A program made the translations under genes and the position numbers. A stretch of DNA of 64,000 bases, taken from JACPNO01 sp963825405 (GTDB lineage Bacteria; Acidobacteriota; Terriglobia; Bryobacterales; Bryobacteraceae). Each line of letters begins with the position of its first letter. Within the stretch, counting starts at the first letter, position 1. The stretch covers positions 1-64,000 of the forward strand of contig CAWGTB010000013.1 of assembly GCA_963825405.1 (NCBI GenBank), given 5' to 3'. Positions 27,566-37,461 of this stretch are shown here, piece after piece. The notes below the pieces were generated by a model, which did no database searches, was not told where the DNA came from, and was given only the letters and a program-made list of their open reading frames with translations.

Positions 27566-28513
27566 ATGCCCGCTCAGTTCGGATTGTGCCTGGCCGGGAC
27601 CGGCGGCATCGCCGCGCAGCACATGAAGGCGTTCACCGCGCTCGGAGGCGTGGCGCCGCGCTGGGTGGTGTCGCGAACCATCGACGGCGCTGCTCATTTT
27701 GCGCTGACGTGGAACTTTCCGGTTTCCGGCGTGGACCTCGCCGCCGCTTTATTGGATCCGACGGTGAATCTGGTCGTGATCGCTTCTCCCAGCGATCTGC
27801 ACACCGCGCAAGCCCTGCAGTCACTCGAGGCCGGCAAGCACGTGATCGTCGAAATTCCGATGGCGACGAACATCACAGATGCGAGGCGCCTTGCAGAAGC
27901 AGCGAAGACCGCCGGCCGGCGCGTGCTGGTTTGCCATTCGATGCGCTCCTATCCAGGCATCCGTGAACTCCGGCGCCGTGTGAAATTCGGCGAGCTGCAC
28001 CTTTCGCACATCGCCGGATATTTCACCATTCCGCGCCGCCGCAACCAGAGCTGGGCTCGGCAGCGCAACTGGATTGACAATCTGCTCTGGCACCACGCGT
28101 GCCATCAGGTGGACGCCGCCATGTGGGTATTGGGCACAGATGGCGTCTCGCGAGTTAGCGGACGTCTGGGAAAAGCGCATCCGCGCTTCGGCATGGCTAC
28201 CGACGTCACCATTCATTTTGAAGCGGGGCAGGGCACGCTCGTCTCGCAGGCGCTGAGCTACAACTCGGAACAATTTTGCTGGGAGCTGCGCTTCCTGGGC
28301 GCGGAGGAATCGTTCACCTGGCGCAACGGCCGCCTGCTCAACGAAAAAGACGAAGACGTCGTGCCCGAATCGTCCTGGCTGGATATGACGGTGCAGAATC
28401 GCGAGATGCTGAACGCTATCCGGACCGGCGGTCCCAGTGATTTCGACATTGAATCCGTGCTGCCTTGCATGGAAGTGCTGCACGAAGCCGAGAAGACGGC
28501 GAAAGCAGGTTAA
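27566..28513 (+). CDS. Gfo/Idh/MocA family oxidoreductase (second)
   Basis: A 315-residue oxidoreductase with the N-terminal Rossmann segment LCLAGTGGIAAQHMKAF, NLVVIASPSDLHTAQAL, and HVIVEIPMATNITDARRLA, where the usual E-K-P becomes E-I-P. WHHACHQVDAAMWVLG supplies the catalytic histidine region. The Lys-to-Ile change in the signature removes the residue that normally contacts NAD and the substrate, so activity may differ from classical sugar dehydrogenases. Three bases separate it from the LLM flavoenzyme. Its end overlaps the convergent aldolase by 4 bases. Confidence 0.8.
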   Translation: MPAQFGLCLAGTGGIAAQHMKAFTALGGVAPRWVVSRTIDGAAHFALTWNFPVSGVDLAAALLDPTVNLVVIASPSDLHTAQALQSLEAGKHVIVEIPMATNITDARRLAEAAKTAGRRVLVCHSMRSYPGIRELRRRVKFGELHLSHIAGYFTIPRRRNQSWARQRNWIDNLLWHHACHQVDAAMWVLGTDGVSRVSGRLGKAHPRFGMATDVTIHFEAGQGTLVSQALSYNSEQFCWELRFLGAEESFTWRNGRLLNEKDEDVVPESSWLDMTVQNREMLNAIRTGGPSDFDIESVLPCMEVLHEAEKTAKAG

Positions 28514-29277
28514 GCGCCGCGAATCCGCGCGCGCAGCGTGTCCGCGCTCTTGAGCAGAAACGTGTAATCGCAGCCCATGCAAATCCACTGCGCGCCTTTC
28601 TGCGCCCATTCCGCGACCACTTCCGGATCGTCGCCGATCGCCGCTCCCCAGATCACGCCATGGCGGCGCGCGGCCGCAATTACCTGATCGGCGGCGCGCA
28701 GCACATCAGGATGGCGCGGCTGCCCGATCAAGCCCATCGAGCCGGCCAGGTCATTCGATCCGATCACGATCGCGCCCAGGCCTGCCACGTCGAGAATCTC
28801 GTCGATGCGGCGCACGGCATTGATGTGCTCGATCTGCATGATGGTCAAAACCGACTCGTTGGCGGTTATGCAAAACTCCGGCCCGCCCAGGCGGCCGTAT
28901 TGCGCGGCGCGGCGCGGACCGAACCCACGTACTCCCGCCGGCGGATACCGGCATGCTGCAACAGCGCGCCGCACATCCTCCGGCTCTTGCGCGAGCGGAA
29001 CGATCACTCCATCCGCGCCAATGTCGAGGACCGGCTTGATCAGCACGGCATCATTCCACGCCACGCGCACCAGGGCAGCGGTGTCGCCGGCGGCGGTAGC
29101 CATGATGTGCGATTGCACGGTTTCGATGGTCAGCGCGTTATGCTCCGCGTCGATCCAGACGAAGTCGAGCGTGGTGGCGAGTGCTTCCGTCACTGAAGGA
29201 TCGGTGAAGGTGATGCACGTGCCCAGGCAAACCTGGCCGTCGCGAATCTTGTTAAGGAATTTGTGAGCGTTCCGCAT
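28510..29277 (-). CDS. HpcH/HpaI family aldolase
   Basis: A 255-residue class II pyruvate aldolase. FVWIDAEHNALTIE contains the metal/aldehyde-pocket residues, GADGVIVPLAQEPEDVRRAV the barrel strand, GVRGFGPRRAAQYG the arginine-bearing loop, and IMQIEHINAVRRID the metal-binding glutamate. It cleaves 4-hydroxy-2-ketoacids, as in homoprotocatechuate or sugar-acid breakdown. The start at 29277 is preferred because its ATG overlaps the upstream stop as TAATG; an ATG at 29289 would lie inside the neighbouring gene. Confidence 0.85.
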   Translation of the reverse strand: MRNAHKFLNKIRDGQVCLGTCITFTDPSVTEALATTLDFVWIDAEHNALTIETVQSHIMATAAGDTAALVRVAWNDAVLIKPVLDIGADGVIVPLAQEPEDVRRAVAACRYPPAGVRGFGPRRAAQYGRLGGPEFCITANESVLTIMQIEHINAVRRIDEILDVAGLGAIVIGSNDLAGSMGLIGQPRHPDVLRAADQVIAAARRHGVIWGAAIGDDPEVVAEWAQKGAQWICMGCDYTFLLKSADTLRARIRGA

Positions 29278-29948
29278 TAAAGCACACACCCCCGTCGAGC
29301 CTGTTGCGCGTAATCCCGTAGCTCATCTCGAATTGGCCCGGGTTGCCCCAGAAAAGCGTCGATGATGATTGTAGTTTCAGCCGGATACCCACGGTGCCAA
29401 TGGCCGAGCCCGTGTAGCGCACTTTCGCGGCAGGCGTCGTGAGGCAAACCCAAGGTCTGCTCCATCACTTCGAGGAATGCAGCGTCGATCTTGCGGTGAG
29501 CAACTACCTCAGGCCTGGCACACCAGCAATCAAAATCCCACCACATGTAACAAACTTCGTTGAGAGAACTCAGGCCCGGGTCGTCGGGAACATTGGTTCG
29601 GCGGAGGTGAGAAAGATGCGATGAGCATCGCGCAGCGAACAAAGTCTCGAACACTGAAGAAAAAGACCGGATACAGCGCAAGCGCAGTTCCCAGGCAATA
29701 TCTTTCTGATCTAATCCACGCATTACATCGCCGTTGGAACCGAGCAGGAACCAGAAGCCCTGGTTTAATTGCGCATCTGAGAACCGCCGCAGAATCTCCG
29801 CCGGTCGCTCGAAAAGTCGAGCCGTAAACTCCAGCGCCTGCTCGTTCGGCCGGCTCCAATTTGCAGCCTCGGGGCCCCAGTACCATTCCGGCTCAGTAAC
29901 GGGATGATCGAATACTCCAACCACCCACTCTTCGAAGGGTAGTGCCAC
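29277..29948 (-). CDS. Conserved hypothetical helical protein (223 aa)
   Basis: A 223-residue protein of a kind I do not recognise. It is rich in Trp, His and Leu, with no signal peptide or membrane segment. Notable stretches are WYWGPEAANWSRPNEQALEF, VCYMWWDFDCWCARPE and ESALHGLGHWHRGYPAETTI near the C-terminus. The last is the kind of His-rich helix often seen in scaffold or immunity-like proteins. Its stop overlaps the aldolase start (TAATG), implying translational coupling, and its start lies 1 base from the PVC-type cytochrome stop. Confidence 0.6.
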   Translation of the reverse strand: MALPFEEWVVGVFDHPVTEPEWYWGPEAANWSRPNEQALEFTARLFERPAEILRRFSDAQLNQGFWFLLGSNGDVMRGLDQKDIAWELRLRCIRSFSSVFETLFAARCSSHLSHLRRTNVPDDPGLSSLNEVCYMWWDFDCWCARPEVVAHRKIDAAFLEVMEQTLGLPHDACRESALHGLGHWHRGYPAETTIIIDAFLGQPGPIRDELRDYAQQARRGCVL

Positions 29949-29949
29949 T

Positions 29950-32900
29950 TTACAGCCCGCCGCGCAGATAGGCGATGACGTTCGCCAAATCCTGTTTGCT
30001 CATGGATTTTTCCAGATCCTCCGGCATCAGCGAAATGCTGGACGCGCGCACCTCGCCGATATTCTTTCGCAGAATGGTTTCATCGCCTTCGTCGGAACCG
30101 CCGCGCAGTGTGAGTGAGCCGGGTGTCTCATTTGCAATCACGCCGTCGTAGATGTGCCCATCTTTTGTTGTGACGATGTAATGCACGAAACGTGGCTCAA
30201 TCGCATAGCTCGGGTTCAGGATGGACGTCAGCAGCTCTTCGCGCGTCTTGTTGTTGATACCGGAAAGGTCGGGGCCGACCCGCCCGCCTTGCTGCCGCGG
30301 CATATGGCAGCGCGCGCAATTCTCGTCAAAAACCTTCTTTCCCTGGGTTACATCGCCCGCCAGCTTCAACGCATCTTTGTAGCTCTCGACGACTTTGGCT
30401 CGATCCGAAGCCTGGCTCTGGAACAGGTTGCGTGCGCGCCCGGCAGTGGCGGGATCGGGATCCTGCATCAGGCGTGATCGCGCCGCCGCGTCCAGCGCCG
30501 AGATTTCGATCTGCTTATCCTCGATGGCTTTCAACAGCACGGGCACGCGCGTTTTCTGGTTGAGCAGGGCCCCAACAACTTTGGTTCGCGCTTCCGGGCT
30601 GTAGCCTTTCCACGCGCCCAGCAGCGCAGGTCCGGCTCCAGCATCGTCGAAAGCCGCAAGCGATTCCACCGCCGCCGTCTGCAACTCAGGAGGTGGGTTG
30701 CTAGCCAGCACCTTTGCCAATACAGGAGCCGCCGCGGCGAACTGCCCGCCACGTAGCGCGCGAATCGCCGCTGCACGTTGAGGAAGCGGCACACGACCGT
30801 CCAGGGCCTGCTTACCGGCCTGCTCCACCAGCGCGCGCAGCTCGAAGTAGCGGGCCAATTCCCACGCCGCCTTTTGCACCGTATCGGAAGGGCTGTTCAG
30901 AAATCCTGCTAACTTAGTCTCGACACCAGGCATGGCGAGATCGCGCGCGCCCACCAGTTTGAGGCCTTTGGCCATGCCGAACAGCGCCGCTGCACCCTCG
31001 TTGGGATGTTGCGGCAGCAGCGCTTCTTCAACAGCCAGGAACTTGCGAATTTCGTTGGCGTCCTTGTGCGCGCCAATTAGTGAGGCCAACTCGGTCAGGA
31101 ATATCGCGTTAAGTTCAAATTTATTTTTGGCGAGAAAGCGGTGGAAAAATTCCGATGCATTGTCATGCACTGAGCTGAGAATCGCCAGCCGGAACCATGC
31201 GTCGCCGGCGCGATCGCGCGCCAAATCGGTAAGCAGGTCCAGCGCGCGTGGGTCCTTGATGTTGCCCAGCGTCAAGGCGAGCTGGAAGGCGACGCGTGTA
31301 TCCTGATCGCTCCTTCTTGCGAGAATGGCGTTCACTACCGGCGGCGACGGCAGAAATCCCTCAGCCAGGCGGAGCGCATGTTCACGCACGCCGGGATGTG
31401 CATCGTGCAGGGCTTGAATCACCAGGTCCGGTTCGAGTGACCGCAGCCCTTCGAGCGTCCACAGAGCGTGGAGCCGGGCTAAGGGGATGTCGCTAGTTCG
31501 ATAAAGTTCGCGCAGTACCGGCACCGCTTTCAGCTCGTGCCGTTCTACCAGCAAACGCTGCGCCGTTTGCCGATTCCAACCGTTGGTGCTGGCTAACTCC
31601 GTTACCAGCTCAGCGACAGACGCCGCACCCAGATTGCTCTTGAACGTCCGCGTCTTCAATGGATGATTGGGCACGATGCGGTAAATCCGCCCCAGCGTGT
31701 CGCCGTTGCGAAAATCCAAGCCCTTCTTGATTTCTTCCGGAATGGATTCCGGCGTCTCAATGAGTTGCCGGTAAATATCCATCATGTAGAGCAGGCCGTC
31801 GGGCGCGTTGGCGAAGTTGCATGGGCGCGTCCATACATCGCTCGACGCCAGAAACTCAACGTTCTCTTTGGCACGATGGGCGATAAATGTCACGCCATCG
31901 GGCAGCAGAATGTCGCGATGCACCAGGTTGCCGCTCACGTCGCCAGTGAACAAGCTGCCCCAATATTCTTTCGGAAACACATCGCCGTTGTAGACCGTGC
32001 CGCCGCTGGCCGCGGTGAACCAGCCGCCCACTTCCTCCGTTTTGTGCAGATGATTTTCGTTGTAGCGGTGTTGCCGGATGTGCGTGCGTGCCTCGCGCCA
32101 GGCTTGCGGCTTCGTGATCGGATACATCCGGGCGGAGGGGCGTCCGTGATCGGAAATGTCCTGTGCCAAGTCGGGGATTTCGAGGAAAGGCGCACGTGTC
32201 ATGTATTGCATGGGCACAACAGCGTGGCGGATGTGGGTGGTGTTTTGCGTCAGGAACCGGTTTCCCCAATCGTCCATCGTTAAACCAAACTGCGCCGGGC
32301 CGGAGGCCGTCTCCGCCAGATCCTTCTCCATCTGAAAACGAAAATCCGTGCCGCGCACCAGAATCGGCGGACGCTCCGGATGGGTGGGCGAAGTGATCTT
32401 TCCATCGGATCCGTTGTTGGCGACGTAAATCCAGTTGTCGACGCCCAGGCGCGGGTTGGTTACGCGCGCTTCCGGGTTCACCTTAGGGAAGCCTGTGTAA
32501 AGGACCTTGCGCAGGTCGGCCTTGCCATCGCCATCGGTGTCTTTGAGGTACAGAATATCGGGCGCGCTGGTGACAATGAGGCCGCCTTTCCAAGGCAGAA
32601 TGCCGCTGACTTCAAGTAGATGATCAGCGAACACAGTCCGTTTATCTGGTTTGCCGTCGCCATCGGTATCTTCGAGCAGCACGATGCGGGAGAGCGCCGG
32701 CTTTCCTTCGGGCGGATCTTCGGGATAGTCCAGCATTTCGCAAACATAAATTTTGCCGCTTTCGTCGAAAACCATTTCGACGGGCGACATGACCAAAGGC
32801 TCGGCAACGAACAGTTCCACGTGAAAGTCGTCGCTGAGCTGGATCTTTTTGAGCGATTCCTGGGGCGATTGAGCGGGACCGTCAGAGGAAGCTTTGCGGC

Positions 32901-32970
32901 CGCAAGCCGCAAAAAAAACCACGACAATAGTTGCGACACAAAGCCACTGAAATGTTTTGGCGCGCGGCAT
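29950..32970 (-). CDS. PVC-type lipoprotein: beta-propeller, HEAT-like repeats and cytochrome c domain
   Basis: A 1006-residue exported lipoprotein. The signal peptide ends in the lipobox VFFAAC, giving a lipid-anchored Cys at about 23. Residues 50-430 form an NHL/sorbosone-dehydrogenase-like propeller with repeated EDTDGDGKPDKR-type blades. Residues 470-860 are HEAT-like helices (AVPVLRELYRTS and similar). A cytochrome c site CARCHMPRQQGGRVGPDLSG follows at about 905. This architecture is typical of Planctomycetes and Acidobacteria and is thought to oxidise polyols or sugars. It is expected at the outer or inner membrane facing the periplasm. The one open frame has no breaks. Confidence 0.9.
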   Translation of the reverse strand: MPRAKTFQWLCVATIVVVFFAACGRKASSDGPAQSPQESLKKIQLSDDFHVELFVAEPLVMSPVEMVFDESGKIYVCEMLDYPEDPPEGKPALSRIVLLEDTDGDGKPDKRTVFADHLLEVSGILPWKGGLIVTSAPDILYLKDTDGDGKADLRKVLYTGFPKVNPEARVTNPRLGVDNWIYVANNGSDGKITSPTHPERPPILVRGTDFRFQMEKDLAETASGPAQFGLTMDDWGNRFLTQNTTHIRHAVVPMQYMTRAPFLEIPDLAQDISDHGRPSARMYPITKPQAWREARTHIRQHRYNENHLHKTEEVGGWFTAASGGTVYNGDVFPKEYWGSLFTGDVSGNLVHRDILLPDGVTFIAHRAKENVEFLASSDVWTRPCNFANAPDGLLYMMDIYRQLIETPESIPEEIKKGLDFRNGDTLGRIYRIVPNHPLKTRTFKSNLGAASVAELVTELASTNGWNRQTAQRLLVERHELKAVPVLRELYRTSDIPLARLHALWTLEGLRSLEPDLVIQALHDAHPGVREHALRLAEGFLPSPPVVNAILARRSDQDTRVAFQLALTLGNIKDPRALDLLTDLARDRAGDAWFRLAILSSVHDNASEFFHRFLAKNKFELNAIFLTELASLIGAHKDANEIRKFLAVEEALLPQHPNEGAAALFGMAKGLKLVGARDLAMPGVETKLAGFLNSPSDTVQKAAWELARYFELRALVEQAGKQALDGRVPLPQRAAAIRALRGGQFAAAAPVLAKVLASNPPPELQTAAVESLAAFDDAGAGPALLGAWKGYSPEARTKVVGALLNQKTRVPVLLKAIEDKQIEISALDAAARSRLMQDPDPATAGRARNLFQSQASDRAKVVESYKDALKLAGDVTQGKKVFDENCARCHMPRQQGGRVGPDLSGINNKTREELLTSILNPSYAIEPRFVHYIVTTKDGHIYDGVIANETPGSLTLRGGSDEGDETILRKNIGEVRASSISLMPEDLEKSMSKQDLANVIAYLRGGL

Positions 32971-33004
32971 TTCCGCAGCGATTATCGCATACTGAGAAAC
33001 ACAT

Positions 33005-33036
33005 TTCTCGCAGAGACGCAGAGGCCGCAGAGATTA
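33005..33036. repeat. GCAGAG-type short tandem-like repeat
   Basis: The gap between the cytochrome and amidohydrolase genes contains three spaced GCAGAG units in about 30 bases (CGCAGAGACGCAGAGGCCGCAGAG). The pattern looks like a simple intergenic repeat element. No function can be read from it. Confidence 0.3.
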
Positions 33037-33049
33037 GGTTCCAGGAGAA

Positions 33050-34339
33050 TTACTGCCATCGGTACAACTGCAGGGCGTTGTCCCGCAGCACCTTCCGGGC
33101 CAGTTCCAGTGCGCGGGGACGCGTGATCTCACCATCCTGCATCATGCCGGTCAGCGCCAGGGCGAGCCCTTGTCGCACGGCCGCTGATTCGATCCAAGCC
33201 GTCTCCTCCCAGTTCACCTCGGGCGAAGCCGAAAATGCATCGGTCCCGAACAAGACTCTTTCCGGGAACAGCTCCAGCCATCCGCGCATCACATTGCTGA
33301 GCGTGCGCGGCGAGAGCGTGAGCGCCAGGAACGAAGTATCTGTCCACACGTTGGGCTTGCTCAGTAGGGCCGCCATCTCCGCAGTAGCGGGCCAACCACC
33401 GTGTACCAGGATGAAATTGGTCTTGCGTAGCGCCGGATCGTTGACCACCGATTCCAGCAGCAGCGGATTGGCATTGCGCATTTGAAAATAATCTCCGCAG
33501 CCAAGGGCCACGTGAATCTGCACCGGCAGACCGAGCCGCCCGCTCTCGCGTGCGATGTAGCGAAACAGGAAACTTTGGAGCTTCAAGCTCTCCTCGGCAG
33601 GCGGTTCGGAAACCTTGATATAGCGCGCATAGATACGCCGCGCCTCCGCTTCCGGAACGTCCGGGAAATCCAATGGCCGCAAATAGGCAGCTTCGAATTT
33701 CACCGCGACGGCTCCCAACTGCTTCTGCCGTTCGAGCGTGGCGGTAACCATGCGGGTGAATTCATCCAGCGTTTGCGGCGAACTTTGGAGGGCGCTCTCC
33801 GCGAAGTACCTGTGCAGCAGGCGGTCCTCGGCGGCATAGAAAGCCTTGTAGTCCGGATTTATGCGTTGAAAAACACCGGTGCGCAGCGGCAGCATCAGCG
33901 CGTCGACGAATGACACCCAACGAAACTGCGGCGGCGCCAGGCCCGCGCCCATTGCAACGCGGTTCGCCATCATCGTCTCCGTGCCCACCTGGTCAAGCAC
34001 CCAGGCCGGGTATGCGGCGCCTTTGTCCGTCATGACACGCCGCTTGGCCGCAGGGACTTCTTTGGCATTGGTCACGCCATACAAAGTTCGCCAGGCGGCG
34101 ACTAACTCAGGATTATCGGGCCGCAGCCGCACAGGGTTTGCACCGGCGGTCTCGAGCGTGTCGCAGGGCAGCGCGTCGAATTCGTCGTCTGGCTTGTCGC
34201 CTGCGCCCGTCCAGCGCAGCGGGTGCGCGTGATTGTCGATCGCTTTGATTTTCGCGATTGCCGCGGCAAGTTCTGGGTCCGCGGTGGTCTGCGCCAGGGC
34301 CACCGAGGCGACGAGCGCCAATGCCCAGCCCGCCTTCAT
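33050..34339 (-). CDS. Exported amidohydrolase (Amidohydro_2-type metal-dependent hydrolase)
   Basis: A 429-residue protein with a signal peptide (residues 1-16, ending ALAQ). The TIM-barrel metal hydrolase motifs are IDNHAHPLRW near the start, PVQIHVALGCGDYFQ, FILVHGGWP and VLFGTDAFS. Together these give the HxH, His, His and Asp metal ligands. Members of this family hydrolyse or decarboxylate carboxylic acids and uronate-like sugars. Its ATG overlaps the stop of the acyl-CoA ligase gene (ATGA), although the ligase lies upstream, so the two are cotranscribed. Confidence 0.82.
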   Translation of the reverse strand: MKAGWALALVASVALAQTTADPELAAAIAKIKAIDNHAHPLRWTGAGDKPDDEFDALPCDTLETAGANPVRLRPDNPELVAAWRTLYGVTNAKEVPAAKRRVMTDKGAAYPAWVLDQVGTETMMANRVAMGAGLAPPQFRWVSFVDALMLPLRTGVFQRINPDYKAFYAAEDRLLHRYFAESALQSSPQTLDEFTRMVTATLERQKQLGAVAVKFEAAYLRPLDFPDVPEAEARRIYARYIKVSEPPAEESLKLQSFLFRYIARESGRLGLPVQIHVALGCGDYFQMRNANPLLLESVVNDPALRKTNFILVHGGWPATAEMAALLSKPNVWTDTSFLALTLSPRTLSNVMRGWLELFPERVLFGTDAFSASPEVNWEETAWIESAAVRQGLALALTGMMQDGEITRPRALELARKVLRDNALQLYRWQ

Positions 34340-35926
34340 CCTTGCACCCTGCGCTCCTTGCCTTGCCAGAATTTTTCGCGCAGCTCGCGCTTAACAATTT
34401 TCCCGGTGCCAGTTTTGGGCAGCGGGCCCTCGATGAATTTGATCTCGCGCGGCATTTTGAATTTGGCGATGCGTTCTGCCAAAAAAGTGCACAACTCATC
34501 CTGCGTCGCCGTCTGCCCCGGTTTCAGCACCACGAAAGCCACCGGAATCTCTCCCCACCGCGAATCGGGCGCAGACACTACCGCGCATTCAAACACCGCC
34601 GGATGCGCAAAGATAGCCGTCTCCACCTCAATCGAAGAAATATTTTCGCCCCCGCTGATGATGATGTCCTTCTTGCGGTCGACGATGTGAATGAAATTTT
34701 CGTCATCCCAAACGGCCATGTCGCCGGTGTGCAACCAGGCGCCGGACATCACCGCCTCCGTGGCCGCGGGCTCGTTGTAGTAGCCGTCCATGATGTTGTC
34801 GCCGCGCATCACCACTTCGCCGATCGCCTCCATATCGCGCGGCACGTCATTCATCTCAGCATCGACCACGCGAATTTCGCATCCCGGAATCGGCCAGCCC
34901 GCCATGGCCTGATGGCGCAGCCGGTCTGCATCGTCTTTGTACACCACAGTAGATTTTTCTCTGGCCGACGAAGCCACCGGTCCCGATTCGGTCAAGCCAT
35001 ACCCAGCCAGAACTCTGCACGAGAGCGCCTGCTCCACGCGCGCAATCAACTCCGGGGACGCCGCTGCGCCGCCGATATTGATCTCCTCCATGCTGGACAA
35101 ATCGTACGCGCCGAGGTCAGGAGCGTTGAGCAGTGCATTGGCCATGGTGGGCACCAGCGACATGGACGTGGCTTTTTCGTCCTGGATCAGACGGAACACC
35201 GTCGTCGGGTCGAAGCGCCGCACCATCACCTGCTTCACGCCGCTTACAAACGACGCCTGCGGACGCCCCCAGCCATTGGCGTGGAAGAGCGGAATGGTGT
35301 GCAGCTCGACCGTATGAATGTTCTGCGGCAATATGGACACCACCGACATGCCGTGCAGGTATAGCGTACGGTGTGAGAGCGTCACGCCTTTGGGAGTGCC
35401 GGTACTTCCGCTGGTATAGAAAAGTTCGGCAATGGAATTTTCGTCGACCGACAGGTAATCCATGCGGCCCGGACGGCCGCCTGCGAGCAGCCTCTTCATA
35501 CGTTAAATCGGATTCAGGCACCGGCACATCGATCGTGATGTAGCGCTCGATGCACGGGCAATCTTTCTTGAGCTGGCGCACCAGCGGCGCGAAATCGTTT
35601 TCGAAAATCAGCACCCGCGTCGCAGCGTGATTCAGAATGCCGATCAGCTCCATCGGTGTGAGCCGCACATTGAGGGGCATCACGATCGCCTTGGCCATCA
35701 CCACGCCGTAGTAGCCCTCCAGAAGCTGATGGTTGTTGAAGCTCAGGTACGCCACCCGGTCTCCCGGTTGAACGCCGAGAGCTTGCAGCCCAGTGCCTAG
35801 ACGCTCGGCGCGCTCGCCGAATTGCGCATAGGTAAATCGATTGGCTCCCGAAACGATCCCTTCCTTGCGTCCGTAAAGGTCGATGGCGCGATGCAGGAAG
35901 CGGATCGGAGTCAGTGGCACGTTCAT
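34336..35926 (-). CDS. Acyl-CoA synthetase (AMP-dependent ligase), one frameshift
   Basis: Two frames make one ligase of about 530 residues that activates a carboxylic acid as an AMP ester and transfers it to CoA. The N-terminal part (start 35926) includes GDRVAYLSFNNHQLLEG and VLIFENDF. The second frame holds the AMP-binding P-loop YTSGSTGTPKGVTLSH, YGLTESGPV, WLHTGDMAVWDDENF and the C-terminal KIVKREL. One extra base near 35485-35495 explains the split, since LTYEE continues directly into LLAGGRPGRMDYL. The substrate is probably a medium- or long-chain fatty or aromatic acid. Confidence 0.85.
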
Positions 35927-35990
35927 GGATCGGCGTTCCCCCCGTAGAGAACTCGCATTGTACGATAAAATGCCAGTCCCGGAGACTTTC

Positions 35991-37453
35991 ATGACACGCC
36001 TTGCAAAATCGCTCGCACTCCCCGCTTTCCTCTGCGCACGCTATTCGCTCAAGATCTGCGCGTCACCTCAGGCGCCGTTGACGATCAGGTGTTGCAACGC
36101 GGTCCCGACGGCGCAACAACTCTCCGCCTCAGCGGCGTGTCGGAAGGCTCGAACGGCAAATCCGTCGACGCGCGCGTGCTGCGCAAGCACACTGTAGTTG
36201 CGGACTGGAGCCCGCTTGGCCAGGTGAGTGGCGGCAAGTGGTCCGGAGAGTTGAAGAATCTCGCCACCGGCGGTCCCTATCGAGTGGAATTTCGCGTCGG
36301 CGGAAAAGAAGTTGCGTTCGCGCTGAACAATATTCTGGTCGGCGATTTGTGGGTGCTGGCGGGCCAATCCAACATGGAAGGCGTGGGCGACCTGGTTGAT
36401 GTAGAACCGCCCAACGAACTGGTGCACAACTTCGACATGGCGGACCGCTGGATGGTGGCCGAGGAGCCGCTGCACACGCTGGTGAGCGCCACTGATCGCG
36501 TCCACTGGCGCCTCAACGAGCAGAAACAACCTGAGCGCTACGAAGGCGAGAAGCTGCGACAATTCGTGGCTGAGCGGAAAAAGGGTGCAGGCATGGGCTT
36601 GCCGTTCGCCGTCGAAATGGTCAAGCGCACCGGCGTTCCCATCGGACTGCTTTCCTGCGCGCACGGCGGAACATCAATGGATCAGTGGGACCCGGCATTG
36701 AAAGATAAGGGCGGCGATTCGCTCTATGGGTCGATGCTGCGCCGGTTTCAGCTTGCCGGCGGAAAAGTCACCGGGCTGCTCTGGTATCAAGGCGAATCCG
36801 ACGCCAACCTGAAAGCTGCGGCGGAATTCCCGCAGAAGTTTGAACGCTTGGTGGCCAAGGTGCGCGAGGATTTTCAGCAGCCCAGCCTGCCGTTCTACTA
36901 CGTGCAGATTGGCCGCCACGTTAGCAATCAGAGCGTCCCCGACTGGCACGTGGTGCAGGAAGCCCAGCGCCTGGCGGAAGCGACAATTCCTCATTCCGGC
37001 ATGATCACCGCGATCGACGTCTCGCTCGATGACCAAATTCACGTCAACACGCAGGATCAGAAACGCTTGGGACGCCGCATGGCCAACCTCGCTTGCCGCG
37101 ATTTATTTCCGAAGCTTCCCCACTACGGGCAAATCCAGCGCGGCCCGCATCCAGTGTCGGCCAAGGTCGAAGGGCAATCCATTCTGGTGACTTTCACCGA
37201 GGTGAACGGCAATATTGTTTCAACCGGCCGTCCAGCGGGATTTTCCATTCGCGCCCCCGATGGCAGCACCGTGCCGACGATTTACAAAATTCAGACCAGG
37301 CACGGGGAGGGGAACGTCGTTGAGCTGAAGTTCACCGGCAAGCTGCCTGAGAACGCTGCACTGTTCTACGGCGACGGCAAAGATCCCTACTGCAATTTGC
37401 ACGACGAAGCGGATATGGGCGTGCCGGTCTTCGGGCCTATGGCGATTCAGTAG
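35991..37453 (+). CDS. Exported sialate O-acetylesterase-type carbohydrate esterase, frame break in signal region
   Basis: The ATG at 35991 starts a signal peptide (MTRLAKSLALPAFLC). The mature protein (about 454 residues from 36089) is in another frame, which upstream reads LFAQDLRVTSGAVDDQVLQRG, so a one-base shift near 36040 is likely. The esterase motif GQSNMEG carries the catalytic serine, with CAHGGTSMDQWDP and WYQGESDAN as further block residues. A closing beta domain follows. It would deacetylate sugars outside the cell, fitting an acidobacterial polysaccharide degrader. It diverges from the acyl-CoA ligase. Confidence 0.8.
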
Positions 37454-37461
37454 AGCGACGT

